The notes: a model not told the origin generated them from the letters alone. Shown: positions 1 to 9,041, counted from the first letter of the stretch. The stretch is 64,000 nucleotides of DNA from Stieleria neptunia (GCF_007754155.1 NZ_CP037423.1:9296938-9360937); one strand, 5' to 3'. Translations and numbers: made by a program.

Positions 1-1250
1 ATCAACAGGTAATCCAGCGGCCCGATCAAGGCGATCAGCAACATCACGACGACCGAGACGACCGAAAAACTGAAGCGTGGCTTGATCGCAAACTGGTCCA
101 ACACGCCTCGCATCTGGCCGGCCAAATCCGAGAACGATGTCGAACCGGTCCGACCGTCGCGTTCTCCGGTCTGTTCCTCGAGCAGGTCGCCGACGACCTG
201 TTTGACCAGATCCAGACGTTCGGGCCACTGGGCAAACCGGGGTGCATCCAAGTCGGCCGTGACGACCGTTGCGTGCCCCAGCCCGATCACGTAATCGGCC
301 CCCAGCACGGCGGAGACGCGTCGCGTCGTGCGGCCGGAGATCAACACGCGTCCCTCGCGTCGCGGCAGCTTGATGCCTTGAAAAACATCCAGCGGCGTCT
401 GGCTGGACGTAAAGGTTTCAAAGGCCGCGGGGTCATAACGTGAAAGCGTGACGTCCTCGACCGGCAACAGCGATGCCAGCCACGGTGCCGCTTGCAGGGT
501 GCGCTCGGTGGCCTCGCCCAGACAGACAAACAAGTGACCGCCGCGCCGCAGCCAGGACACCAACGCATCGGTCTGTTCCCCGACCATCGCCTGCAGCACG
601 GGCACGCCGCTGGCGTTGACCATCACCATGTCGACGCCGTCATAGCCGAGCGATTGAAAGGGCAGACGATCGGCCGAATCGATCCGGGTCACGGCGATGC
701 GAGCGGCCTTGTCCAGCAACACGTTGGACGCGCCGATCTGGTCCACGCCCAGCGGATCGCCGACCGAGACGATCCAAGGCATCCCGGCGGGGATCATCGA
801 CGGTCCGCTCGCCGGTCGGCCGGCAGCAGGAAACCGTGTCTGGACGATCACTTCCGTGCCCGCTTCGGTCGTCCGCTCAATCGTCAGCGGGGCCGCCTCG
901 GAGCCCGGCACCACGTAACCCAGCTCGATCGCGTCGGAATCCTCTGTGGCGTTGGGATACATTCCATAACGCACCCGCACGCCGTCTCCGTCGAGCGTCT
1001 CCAACGTGAACGGCGAAGGCGTCCCAGCCTCGGTTCGCATCGTGGCACCGATCGCTTCGGCCAGGCGGATCGCGGTCGGCCGGCCGACGCGGTAGTGCCC
1101 GTTGATGCCGACGACCACGGCGTCCGCAGTGGTTTCCGCAGTGGTTTCCGCAACCGCCGTCTGCTGCTGTGCCACTCCAACGGTGGTCGACGACAGCAGA
1201 AACAGCGAGACGAGCGCGGCGATGACCGCGGACTGGACGTGGTCTGTCAT
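1..1250 (-). CDS. Secreted/membrane protein, N-terminal part, truncated by window edge
   Basis: The frame is open from an ATG at 1250 to the window's left edge, giving the first 416 residues; the C-terminus lies outside. Residues 1-27 look like a signal peptide (hydrophobic core AALVSLFLLSS, then GVA before a Gln run). The middle (about 190-380) alternates hydrophobic strands with phrases such as SWLRRGGHLFVCLGE, which resembles the class I glutamine-amidotransferase-like domains common in planctomycete membrane proteins; that assignment is inference. The last visible residues form a membrane segment running into GPLDYLL. A 12-bp tandem duplication near 1130-1153 encodes AETTAETTA. The start overlaps the stop of the upstream MazG-like gene by 4 bp (ATGA), suggesting translational coupling. 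Function is unknown. Confidence 0.7.
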   Translation of the reverse strand, partial: MTDHVQSAVIAALVSLFLLSSTTVGVAQQQTAVAETTAETTADAVVVGINGHYRVGRPTAIRLAEAIGATMRTEAGTPSPFTLETLDGDGVRVRYGMYPNATEDSDAIELGYVVPGSEAAPLTIERTTEAGTEVIVQTRFPAAGRPASGPSMIPAGMPWIVSVGDPLGVDQIGASNVLLDKAARIAVTRIDSADRLPFQSLGYDGVDMVMVNASGVPVLQAMVGEQTDALVSWLRRGGHLFVCLGEATERTLQAAPWLASLLPVEDVTLSRYDPAAFETFTSSQTPLDVFQGIKLPRREGRVLISGRTTRRVSAVLGADYVIGLGHATVVTADLDAPRFAQWPERLDLVKQVVGDLLEEQTGERDGRTGSTSFSDLAGQMRGVLDQFAIKPRFSFSVVSVVVMLLIALIGPLDYLL

Positions 1251-1564
1251 GGCTTCTCTGAATCGGGGCATTCGCACACCAGTTTGCCACACCCCGGACA
1301 TCCCCCGCCATACTTGGCGACCAAGGCGGCGTTGAGATCGATTTCGGCGACGTTGGCAATCGTGGTCAGCCAAGCGATCACGTCGGCAAACTCTTCGGCC
1401 AGATTGGCTCGATCGTCGCCCCGCAAGGCCGACGAAAGCTCGCCGACCTCTTCCATCAGCCACATGAACGTGCCTTCCACCCCCCTGGCCACGTCCTTCT
1501 CGTGGTACATCTGACGAATGTGCCGCTGAAGATCCGCAAACGATAATTCAGTAGAATCACTCAT
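1247..1564 (-). CDS. MazG-like nucleotide pyrophosphohydrolase
   Basis: This 105-residue protein fits the small all-alpha MazG/NTP-PPase superfamily, which hydrolyses nucleoside triphosphates to monophosphates and pyrophosphate with Mg2+. The metal-binding pattern is visible: EEVGE (E38, E39, E42) followed by EEFAD (E57, E58, D61). After the fold there is a short tail with Cys89, Cys92, Cys97 and Cys99 (CPGC...CEC), which could bind zinc and is not part of the minimal MazG fold. The gene is probably the first of a two-gene unit, since its stop overlaps the next start by 4 bp. The substrate (canonical or damaged nucleotide) cannot be read from the sequence. Confidence 0.85.
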   Translation of the reverse strand: MSDSTELSFADLQRHIRQMYHEKDVARGVEGTFMWLMEEVGELSSALRGDDRANLAEEFADVIAWLTTIANVAEIDLNAALVAKYGGGCPGCGKLVCECPDSEKP

Positions 1565-1780
1565 GCTGGCAGATTGTAGCGCGTGCGTGGCGCTTTCGCG
1601 ATCGGGGTGGGCTGAGTTAGATTAGGGTTTAGCCATCCGTACAGCGTTTGCGACCGTTTGGTTCAGTGCCCCCGGGGCGTTTGCTTCCGCCCGTCTGCAC
1701 GATCGTTTTCGAAAACCTGCCTTTCGCTCTCTCTTTTAACCCCGCAGCGACGTTCGTTGACTGATTCTGAGCACCGCCGG

Positions 1781-2977
1781 ATGGCCGCCCCCGATGATAA
1801 AGCCGCGGGAAAACCGCCGGCCGAATTCCACCGCTACCCGTTTTATGCGCCGCGGTTTTGGCACGGGATGCGGCCGCTGACCTGGTGGGGCCTGCTGCGT
1901 CAGGGGCGGTTCAAAATCCACCCGAGCCGGCTGCCGAATCTGCTGGGCGTTTCGCTGGCGACGCCCTGGAACACGGTCTTGGCAGGTCTCCAGCAACTGA
2001 TTTTCCGAAATCGGCTTGCAGCGGCCGAATTGCATGGCCCCCCCGTCTTCATCATCGGACATTGGCGGAGCGGCACCACCTTGTTGCACGAACTGTTGGT
2101 GCTGGACGAACGTTACAGCAGCCCGACGACGTTCCAGTGCTTTGCGCCCCATCACTTTCTGGTCACCGAATGGATTTTTCAGAAATTTTTCGGCTGGCTG
2201 CTGCCGGGAAAACGCCCCATGGACAACATGGCGGCTGGCTGGGAACGGCCCCAAGAAGACGAATTCGCGTTGATGAACCTGGGGCTGCCGTCTCCCTATC
2301 GCCACATCGCGTTTCCCTGTGAAGCCCCCGTGGATTTGAATTACCTGGACTTTCAAGACGTCTCCCCGTCGGCCCTGCGCCATTGGCTGGACACGTTGAG
2401 GCGTTTTTTGCTGGGGGTCAGCACCGTGACCGGACGCCCCTTGGTCATCAAAAGCCCCACCCACACCGGCCGCATCGCCGCACTGGCCAAGGAGTTTCCC
2501 GACGCCAGGTTCATCCACGTCACCCGCGACCCACGCGCCCTGTTCCCCTCGACCTGCCGGTTGTGGGCCGGGCTGGCCGAAGCCCAGGGGATGCAAGTGG
2601 CCCGGCGCCCCGACGACGACGCGTCAACGGGCCCACCGAACGACGGTGACGCCCCGCCGCTGTCGGCCGACAAACAATACGTGGTCGATTGCCTGCGGCG
2701 AATGTACGACGCCTTCCTCCGCGATCGCCCGACCATCGACTCCAACCGCATCGTGGATATCCGCTACGAAGACCTGGTGGCCGACCCGGTCGCGATGCTG
2801 GAAACGATCTATCGCTCGCTCAAACTTAGCGATTTCGATTCGGTCCGCCCGGTGATCGAATCCTGGGCCGCCAGCGAACACCGTTCCTATCAAACCAACC
2901 GGCACCAATTGTCCCCCCAAGACGAAGCGACCATTCGCTCCGCTTGGAAACACTACTTTGAAACCTATGGCTACTGA
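1781..2977 (+). CDS. Sulfotransferase family protein
   Basis: This 398-residue protein transfers sulfate from PAPS to an unidentified acceptor, judging from two family motifs. The 5'-phosphosulfate loop is IIGHWRSGTT (about residue 90), and the 3'-phosphate motif is FIHVTRDPRALFPS (about residue 243). It resembles the PF13469 (Sulfotransfer_3) type. I chose the ATG at 1781 (MAAPDDK). An in-frame start at 1658 would add 41 low-complexity, basic residues with no family match. There is no signal peptide, so it is probably cytoplasmic. The DUF1080 lipoprotein gene begins within a few bases of its stop, so the two are likely co-transcribed. Two sulfatases lie 30 kb away in the same window, but no substrate link is shown. 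Confidence 0.88.
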   Translation: MAAPDDKAAGKPPAEFHRYPFYAPRFWHGMRPLTWWGLLRQGRFKIHPSRLPNLLGVSLATPWNTVLAGLQQLIFRNRLAAAELHGPPVFIIGHWRSGTTLLHELLVLDERYSSPTTFQCFAPHHFLVTEWIFQKFFGWLLPGKRPMDNMAAGWERPQEDEFALMNLGLPSPYRHIAFPCEAPVDLNYLDFQDVSPSALRHWLDTLRRFLLGVSTVTGRPLVIKSPTHTGRIAALAKEFPDARFIHVTRDPRALFPSTCRLWAGLAEAQGMQVARRPDDDASTGPPNDGDAPPLSADKQYVVDCLRRMYDAFLRDRPTIDSNRIVDIRYEDLVADPVAMLETIYRSLKLSDFDSVRPVIESWAASEHRSYQTNRHQLSPQDEATIRSAWKHYFETYGY

Positions 2978-2981
2978 TCAC

Positions 2982-4364
2982 ATGAACTCGCGTCTGAACG
3001 AATCGCGTTGCCATTCCACTGCATGCCGCATCGCTGGGCGTGGCCTATGCCGGCGGCAGACAACGTCCGCCCTCGCCTGCGCTGTGATGATCGTCCTGTC
3101 GACGTCACTGATCGGTTGTGCCCGCAAGGATTCCGAAACACCCACTGCGGAACCGCCCACCGCCGCCGCCCCGGTGACCAGCGAACAGACCCCCGCTTCG
3201 ACGGCATCCGCGCCCGCTTCACCTGAACCGCAAACCTACTCGGCCAGCGCCGACGACCTGCTGGCCGCCAGACTGCCGGACGAAGAATCGGCCGCGGGCT
3301 GGGTCCGTCTGTTCGACGGGCACACGCTGTTCGGCTGGGAAATCACCGGCAACGCAAACTTTCGCATCGAAGACGGCGCGATCGTGGTCGACCAGGGCGA
3401 CCAATGCTTGATGTGCACCTCGACCAGCTGGGGCGACTTTGAATTGACGTTCGAATTCAAAGCCGATCAAGAAACCAACAGTGGCGTGTTTGTTCGCACA
3501 CCGCTGAAACCGGAAAACGTGACCTCGGATTGCTACGAAATCAACATCGCCCCGGACGACAACCCGTTCCCGACCGGCAGCATCGTCCAGCGGCAAAAGG
3601 TCGACGGCGAAGCGGCGGGACCGCAAACGCCGACGCAGTGGCGAACCATGTCCGTCATCGCCGATGGCAAGGATGTCACCGTGTCCCTGGATGGCAACGT
3701 CGTCTGCCGCTACACCGATCCGGTCGATTTGGCAGCACGCCGCATCGGGCTGCAACACAACTCCGGACGCGTCGAATTCAAGGACATCAAAATCCGTCCG
3801 CTGGGCATGCAACCGATGCTCGATGCGGAATTGTCCCAATGGAAAAAATATCCGGAGATGGAAGGGACCTTCACGATCAACGACGACGGCGACCTGCATG
3901 TGCTCGGCGGCAAGACACAACTGGAAACCCGACAAAGCTACGGCGACTTCTTCATGCTCGCCGAGTACAAGATCGATGACCCCGAAATGAACTCAGGGAT
4001 CTTCTTCCGCTGTATCCCCGGCGATGAAATGATGGGCTATGAATGCCAGGTCAACAACGGATTCAAAGACGGCAACCGATTGACGCCCTTGGATTGTGGC
4101 ACGGGTGGAATCTTTCGCCGCCAAGACGCCCGCGTGATCGCCGGAGAAAACGGGCAGTGGTCGACGGTGCTGCTGCACGCCAGCGGCAACAGAATCGCCG
4201 CCTGGGTCGGCGGGGTGCAAGTCAGCGACTGGGAAGACACCCGCGAAGCACACGAAAACCCTCGCAAGGGCAAACGGACGTCCGCGGGAACGATCATGAT
4301 CCAAGGACACGATCCCAACACCGACGTGCTGTTCCGCAACTTGCAAATCGCTGAACTGGAATAG
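2982..4364 (+). CDS. Lipoprotein with two DUF1080 (3-keto-disaccharide hydrolase-like) domains
   Basis: From the ATG at 2982 the protein has 460 residues; an ATG at 2967 that overlaps the upstream stop is also possible. A basic N-terminus is followed by a hydrophobic stretch ending in the lipobox SLIGC (Cys46), so export and lipidation are expected. Two concanavalin-like DUF1080 domains follow (about 90-250 and 265-455). The first contains GWVRLFDGHTLFGWEI and the second WSTVLLHASGNRIAAWVGG. DUF1080 proteins include 3-keto-disaccharide hydrolases and are greatly expanded in planctomycetes as secreted carbohydrate-active proteins. Tandem duplication within one chain is seen here; the actual substrate is unknown. 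The gene follows the sulfotransferase and precedes a large tandem-repeat block. Confidence 0.85.
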   Translation: MNSRLNESRCHSTACRIAGRGLCRRQTTSALACAVMIVLSTSLIGCARKDSETPTAEPPTAAAPVTSEQTPASTASAPASPEPQTYSASADDLLAARLPDEESAAGWVRLFDGHTLFGWEITGNANFRIEDGAIVVDQGDQCLMCTSTSWGDFELTFEFKADQETNSGVFVRTPLKPENVTSDCYEINIAPDDNPFPTGSIVQRQKVDGEAAGPQTPTQWRTMSVIADGKDVTVSLDGNVVCRYTDPVDLAARRIGLQHNSGRVEFKDIKIRPLGMQPMLDAELSQWKKYPEMEGTFTINDDGDLHVLGGKTQLETRQSYGDFFMLAEYKIDDPEMNSGIFFRCIPGDEMMGYECQVNNGFKDGNRLTPLDCGTGGIFRRQDARVIAGENGQWSTVLLHASGNRIAAWVGGVQVSDWEDTREAHENPRKGKRTSAGTIMIQGHDPNTDVLFRNLQIAELE

Positions 4365-4377
4365 ACAAGGGGAGGGG

Positions 4378-4445
4378 GAGACAAGGAGACAAGGAGACAA
4401 GGAGACAAGGAGACAAGGAGACAAGGAGACAAGGAGACAAGGAGA
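4378..4445. repeat. 8-bp tandem repeat, about 8 copies (GAGACAAG)
   Basis: Perfect or near-perfect head-to-tail copies of GAGACAAG start about 14 bp after the DUF1080 lipoprotein stop codon. The array is the first of three unrelated tandem arrays packed between two convergent genes. Confidence 0.97.
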
Positions 4446-4491
4446 GTGGGTCGCGCGATCGAGTGGAATAAGAACTGCGGGGTTGCTGCTG

Positions 4492-4571
4492 CCACCCCAT
4501 CATTCTGCCACCCCATCATTCTGCCACCCCATCATTCTGCCACCCCATCATTCTGCCACCCCATCATTCTG
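4492..4571. repeat. 16-bp tandem repeat, 5 identical copies (CCACCCCATCATTCTG)
   Basis: Five identical copies run head to tail. The core CATCATTCTGCC resembles words used in other intergenic arrays of this window (CATTTTTCTGCC near 27.8 kb, CATCGTTCTGCG near 36.46 kb). Confidence 0.97.
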
Positions 4572-4576
4572 CCTTC

Positions 4577-4711
4577 TTATCGTTTTGCCCCCATCGTTTT
4601 GCCCCCATCGTTTTGCCCCCATCGTTTTGCCCCCATCGTTTTGCCCCCATCGTCTTGCCCCCATCGTCTTGCCCCCATCGTCTTGCCCCCATCGTCTTGC
4701 CCCCATCGTCC
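4577..4711. repeat. 14-bp tandem repeat, about 9.5 copies (ATCGTTTTGCCCCC)
   Basis: The first units read ATCGTTTTGCCCCC and the last four ATCGTCTTGCCCCC, so a point variant has spread through one end of the array. The array stops 4 bp before the ispH stop codon. The same word recurs as a short remnant near 36.48 kb. Confidence 0.97.
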
Positions 4712-4715
4712 GACG

Positions 4716-5654
4716 TCACTTCGCCACCGAGATCGCCCGTAGCGGTTTCGGCAGCGGAAACTCAACGGATTCCTCCCGCACGGTCGCCGTTTCCACGCTG
4801 GCATCGAATTCACGTTGCAACCACTCGATCATCTCTTGCACGACGGACTCCGGCGCACTGGCTCCGGCGGTGATCAGCACCGTGTCGGAATCACGAAAAT
4901 CGTCCCGTTTCAAATCGCCCGGTCCGTCGACTAAGAACGCGCGTTTCCCGCGGTCGGCGGCCAGTTCACGCAAGCGGGCGCTGTTGCTGCTGTTCTGGCT
5001 GCCGAGTACGACGACGACGTCGGCATCATCGGACAGTATTTTGACTGCATCTTGTCGGTTTTGGGTGGCGTAACAGATATCGCCTTTGGGTGGGCTTTGG
5101 ATCATCGGGAACCGCTCGCGCAGCTTGGTGATGATCCGGTTGGCGTCATCCACGCTGAGCGTGGTTTGCGTCAGCAGGGCCAGCTTTGATTCGTCGGCGA
5201 CCTCCAACTCCTGCACATCCTGTTCGTCTTCGACCAACACAATCGCCTCGGGGGCTTCCCCCATCGTGCCGATCACTTCATCGTGGCCTTGGTGCCCGAT
5301 CAAGACGATCGTGTAGCCGCGTTTGGCGTACTTGATCGCTTCCAAGTGAACCTTGGTGACCAGCGGACAGGTCGCGTCCAGAGCGGTCAGATTGCGAGCG
5401 GCGGCGGCGGCGCGGATTTCCGGCGACACCCCGTGTGCGGAAAACATCAGCACGCTCCCTTCGGGCACCTCCTCCACCGAATCGACAAACACGGCTCCTT
5501 TTTGCTTAAACGTGTCGACCACGTACTGATTGTGTACGATCTCGTGGTACACGTAGACCGGAGCGCCAAAATGTTGGAGCGTCAAATCCAACGAGTCGAC
5601 AGCCATGTTGACCCCCGCACAAAATCCCCGGGGGGCGGCCAGCACAATTTTCAT
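4716..5654 (-). CDS. ispH: 4-hydroxy-3-methylbut-2-enyl diphosphate reductase (IspH)
   Basis: IspH performs the last step of the MEP pathway, reducing HMBPP to IPP and DMAPP with a [4Fe-4S] cluster. The 312-residue length is typical of the family. The three cluster cysteines are visible: Cys12 (GFCAGV), Cys96 (DATCPLV) and Cys194 (ICYATQNRQ). Substrate-binding motifs include YHEIVHN (37-42 region), SAHGV and GHQGHDEV. The gene is transcribed divergently from hpnC, with only 14 bp between the two start codons, so the promoters must overlap or lie inside coding sequence. IPP/DMAPP made by this enzyme ultimately feed the adjacent squalene operon. Its 3' end abuts a 14-bp tandem array. Confidence 0.98.
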   Translation of the reverse strand: MKIVLAAPRGFCAGVNMAVDSLDLTLQHFGAPVYVYHEIVHNQYVVDTFKQKGAVFVDSVEEVPEGSVLMFSAHGVSPEIRAAAAARNLTALDATCPLVTKVHLEAIKYAKRGYTIVLIGHQGHDEVIGTMGEAPEAIVLVEDEQDVQELEVADESKLALLTQTTLSVDDANRIITKLRERFPMIQSPPKGDICYATQNRQDAVKILSDDADVVVVLGSQNSSNSARLRELAADRGKRAFLVDGPGDLKRDDFRDSDTVLITAGASAPESVVQEMIEWLQREFDASVETATVREESVEFPLPKPLRAISVAK

Positions 5655-5668
5655 CGAATCAATCCTGA

Positions 5669-6577
5669 ATGTCGTCCGGAACCACGCCGCCGATCGAGTT
5701 AAAAAAAAGCCAGCGGTATTGCCGTCAGCTCGCCACGTCCCACTACGAAAACTTCCTCGTCGCTTCTATTCTACTGCCGCGGCGAATGCGACAACCGTTT
5801 TACAACATTTACGCGTTTTGTCGTACCGCCGACGACATCGCCGACGAATCGGCCGACGCACGCACCGCCCTGGATGGCCTGGACCGTTTGCAAACCCAGA
5901 TCGACCGGCTGTTTGCCCTCCAGACGACGGCAGATCACCAGCCCCAGGCGGACAGCCCGACCCCGACAGCGGGACTGTTCCCCGCCTTGGCCGACACCGT
6001 CGCGACCTTTCGTCTGGACAAACAGCCCTTTGATGACCTGTTGTCGGCGTTTCGGCAAGACCAACGGATCAAACAGTACGAAACGACGCCGCAATTGATC
6101 GATTACTGTTCGCGATCGGCCAATCCGGTGGGGCGTCTGGTGTTGCAATTGGCCGATTCGCTCGACCCGACGACGGCCGCCTTGTCGGACCAGATTTGCA
6201 CGGGGCTGCAATTGGCCAATTTTTGGCAAGACGTTTCGCGAGACCACGCGATCGGCCGGGTTTACCTGCCCGCAGACGTTCGCGAGCGGTTCGGCGTCAG
6301 CGTGTCGATGCTCGCCGAACCGTCCACGCCCCCTGCCCTGCGTGAATCACTCGCGTTTCTGTGCGACCAAGCCGAAAATCATTTCCGTCGCGGATTGCCA
6401 TTGGCCGATCATGTCCCCGCCTGGCTCCGCGGCGACATCAAACTGTTCGCCCATGGCGGCTTGGCGACGCTCGATGCGATCCGAGCAATCGACTTCGATG
6501 TCCTGCGTGTCCGGCCCAAGGTTGGGAAAATCAAACAAGGGTTGCTCGTCGCCCGCGCGACCCTCGGCAAACTGTAA
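5669..6577 (+). CDS. hpnC: Squalene biosynthesis protein HpnC (hydroxysqualene synthase)
   Basis: HpnC belongs to the trans-isoprenyl diphosphate synthase head-to-head family and converts presqualene diphosphate to hydroxysqualene. The protein has 302 residues. Both Asp-rich substrate motifs are present: FCRTADDIADE near residue 50 and ANFWQDVSRDHAIGRVYLP near residue 190. The assignment as HpnC rather than a phytoene synthase rests on its place as first gene of an hpnC-hpnD-hpnE run with the closely related HpnD next. The HpnC-D spacing is 2 bp. The ATG lies 14 bp from the divergent ispH start. Confidence 0.93.
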   Translation: MSSGTTPPIELKKSQRYCRQLATSHYENFLVASILLPRRMRQPFYNIYAFCRTADDIADESADARTALDGLDRLQTQIDRLFALQTTADHQPQADSPTPTAGLFPALADTVATFRLDKQPFDDLLSAFRQDQRIKQYETTPQLIDYCSRSANPVGRLVLQLADSLDPTTAALSDQICTGLQLANFWQDVSRDHAIGRVYLPADVRERFGVSVSMLAEPSTPPALRESLAFLCDQAENHFRRGLPLADHVPAWLRGDIKLFAHGGLATLDAIRAIDFDVLRVRPKVGKIKQGLLVARATLGKL

Positions 6578-6579
6578 TC

Positions 6580-7560
6580 ATGCGATCCGCCCCCATCACG
6601 ACCGACAGCTACCGACGGGTGCGACGCATTTCGCGCCGCAGCGGCAGCAACTTTTATCGCTCGTTTTGGCTGTTGCCGCGCGAAAAACGCAATGCGATGT
6701 GCGCGCTCTACGCCTTCGCCCGGATCACCGACGACATCGGCGATTGCAACGAACCGGCGGCACTGCGGACCCGCTGGCTGGATTGGTGGCGGCAAACCAC
6801 GGCACTGAACCTGATCAGCGACACCCCGGTGGACCATGTGCCGCTGTCCCCGGGATTGGCCGACGACACCTCGGATTGGCCGATCGATCTGTTCCGTCGC
6901 GCCAAAGAGATCATGCCGGCGTTGCGCGACACGACGCGACGTTTTCAGATCCCCACTCGCTATCTGTTGGAAATCATCGACGGCGTCCTGGCCGACCAAC
7001 AAAAAACACGCTTCGACACTTACGAACAACTGGAACATTATTGTTACCTGGTCGCGTCGGCCGTCGGGTTGGCCTGTCTGCACATCTGGGAATTCGACGC
7101 CCCGTTGCCGATGCGTGCGGCCGTCGACTGCGGACTGGCGTTTCAACTGACCAACATCCTCCGCGACATTTCCGAAGACGCACAGCGGGGCCGAATCTAC
7201 TTGCCCCGCCAGCACTTTGCCCAACACGGATTGTGCGAAGATGATCTGCTGGAACCGCGCCCGGACGATCGCTTGGTCTGTCTGGTCGAAGACGAAATCC
7301 GTCGCGCCAAGGCACTCTATGTCAGCGGTTGGCAGGTCTGGGATTCACTCGGCCCCGATGGCCGCCCGATGTTTTCGATGATGTGGCGGACCTACCGGCG
7401 ACTGCTCGATCGCATCGCAGAAAACCCCCGCGCGGTCGCGACCCGGCGCGTCGAACTGAGCACCGGTGAAAAGATCGGCCTCGTTTCCCAACATTTCCTC
7501 AAACCGATCTTTCATCGTCTGCCCGTGCCACCGATCGAAGTCACCGAGGCCGGCGCGTGA
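6580..7560 (+). CDS. hpnD: Presqualene diphosphate synthase HpnD
   Basis: HpnD condenses two farnesyl diphosphates into presqualene diphosphate. The 326-residue protein carries YAFARITDDIGD near residue 45 and TNILRDISEDAQRGRIYLP near residue 190, the two Mg2+/diphosphate motifs of the squalene/phytoene synthase family. I chose the ATG at 6580, just after the hpnC stop, because the family match begins there (SNFYRSFWLLP). The same frame stays open further upstream only inside hpnC, where it encodes unrelated basic sequence. Its stop overlaps the GTG start of hpnE by 4 bp, which indicates translational coupling. Confidence 0.94.
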   Translation: MRSAPITTDSYRRVRRISRRSGSNFYRSFWLLPREKRNAMCALYAFARITDDIGDCNEPAALRTRWLDWWRQTTALNLISDTPVDHVPLSPGLADDTSDWPIDLFRRAKEIMPALRDTTRRFQIPTRYLLEIIDGVLADQQKTRFDTYEQLEHYCYLVASAVGLACLHIWEFDAPLPMRAAVDCGLAFQLTNILRDISEDAQRGRIYLPRQHFAQHGLCEDDLLEPRPDDRLVCLVEDEIRRAKALYVSGWQVWDSLGPDGRPMFSMMWRTYRRLLDRIAENPRAVATRRVELSTGEKIGLVSQHFLKPIFHRLPVPPIEVTEAGA

Positions 7561-9041
7561 CCCGCCATCGCGTCGTGATCGTCGGCGGCGGGCTGGCCGG
7601 AATGGCCGCCGCCGAAGCGCTCTCACGTGTCCCCCCCCAACGCCGACATCCCGCGTTCGAAATCACACTGTTGGAATCCAAGCGGATCGCCGGCGGCCGC
7701 GCCGGATCGTACGTCGATCCCGAAACGGGCACGGAAGTCGATTATTGCCAGCACGCGGCGATGGGTTGCTGCACCAACTTGATCGAGATGCTCGATCGCT
7801 GTGGTTTGCAACACCACTTCCGCCGCGACCGATCGCTGACGTTCTTGCACCCCGAGCATCCGCCGAGCCGCTTCGCGCCGAACCGTTGGTTGCCGCCGCC
7901 GCTGCACCTGCTCGGTACCGTTTTGGCGCAGCGTTACCTTTCCGCCCGCCAGAAATGCGAACTCCTTTCCGGGCTGTGGCGGCTGATGCGGACGCCGCCG
8001 CGTGCGTTGGGTGATTGTCGTGCCCGCGAGTGGCTGGCCCGGGCTGATCAAAGCGACGACACCGTGCGAAATTTCTGGGACGTGATCCTGGTCAGCGCCC
8101 TGGGAGAATCGACCGGCCACGTCTCGATGGCCGCCGCCCGCAAGGTGCTGATCGACGGATTCGCGATCGCCCGCGGTGCCAGTGATGTGCTGATCCCCAC
8201 CGTCCCGCTGGCCGACCTGTTTGGACGTCTGCTCTCGGGTGTCTTGGCCGGGCGAGGCGTGGAGATTCGAACCGGGCACCCCGTTCAACAGATCACCCCC
8301 GAAGCTCGCGTGATCACCCCGGCGGGAGACCTGGAGGCAGACGCCGTGATCGGTGCCGTCCCCTGGCACCAGATCGACAAACTGTTCGACCGCTGGCCTG
8401 ACGCACAGCGAAGTCGGTTGCCGAACCTGGACGCGATTTCGAAAATCCCGTCCTCTCCCATCACGGGGCTGCACCTCTGGTTTGATTCACCCATCACGGC
8501 GTTGGATCATGCGGTGATGGTGGGCACCACCGCACAGTGGCTGTTCCGTGACCCGTTTGCATCGCGTCACGAGCCAGCCGCGGGAACACCGGCCGCGGGA
8601 ACATCCGGTGCGGCGAAGCAACATTATTATCAGGTGGTGATCAGCGCCTCCAAAGAAACCATCTCGGGTTCCAAACAGGCACTTGTCGACACCGTGTTGG
8701 CCGAACTGCGACACGCCTTTCCGGCGGCCCGCAGTGCAACGCTGCTGCGGCACCGTCTGGTCACCGACCCCAAGAGCGTGTTTTCATTGCGTCCGGAAGT
8801 CGATGCGCTGCGTCCGGCGGCAACCACGCAACTGCCCTGGCTTCACCTGGCGGGGGATTGGACACAGACGGGCTGGCCGGCCACGATGGAAGGCGCCGTG
8901 ATCAGCGGTCGGTTGGCGGCAGAGGCGGTCGCCGAGCAGCTTGGAAGCGATTCCGGTTGGGATTTCGCCCCGCCAAACCGCTTGCTTTGCCCCGGCTTGC
9001 CCCCCGGACGCCTGGCCCGCTGGTTGATCCGTCGGGACTGA
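7557..9041 (+). CDS. hpnE: Squalene-forming FAD-dependent amine oxidoreductase HpnE
   Basis: HpnE is the third enzyme of the bacterial HpnCDE squalene route and reduces hydroxysqualene to squalene using FAD. The 494-residue protein starts with a GTG codon overlapping the hpnD stop (GTGA). It opens with the dinucleotide-binding motif VVIVGGGLAGMAAAEAL and ends with the family's C-terminal FAD contact (HLAGDWTQTGWPATMEGA). An Ala/Gly/Pro insertion near residues 342-352 (PAAGTPAAGTSGAAK) comes from a short in-frame 15-bp duplication. In planctomycetes squalene from this route can feed sterols, hopanoids or C30 carotenoids; no cyclase is present in the window, so the end product is open. Confidence 0.93.
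   Translation: MTRHRVVIVGGGLAGMAAAEALSRVPPQRRHPAFEITLLESKRIAGGRAGSYVDPETGTEVDYCQHAAMGCCTNLIEMLDRCGLQHHFRRDRSLTFLHPEHPPSRFAPNRWLPPPLHLLGTVLAQRYLSARQKCELLSGLWRLMRTPPRALGDCRAREWLARADQSDDTVRNFWDVILVSALGESTGHVSMAAARKVLIDGFAIARGASDVLIPTVPLADLFGRLLSGVLAGRGVEIRTGHPVQQITPEARVITPAGDLEADAVIGAVPWHQIDKLFDRWPDAQRSRLPNLDAISKIPSSPITGLHLWFDSPITALDHAVMVGTTAQWLFRDPFASRHEPAAGTPAAGTSGAAKQHYYQVVISASKETISGSKQALVDTVLAELRHAFPAARSATLLRHRLVTDPKSVFSLRPEVDALRPAATTQLPWLHLAGDWTQTGWPATMEGAVISGRLAAEAVAEQLGSDSGWDFAPPNRLLCPGLPPGRLARWLIRRD

Noticed and set aside
492..1514. A 340-codon open frame on the plus strand at the window start
   Set aside because: It overlaps the MazG-like gene and the truncated membrane protein on the other strand, both with better support (motifs, signal peptide, 4-bp overlap).
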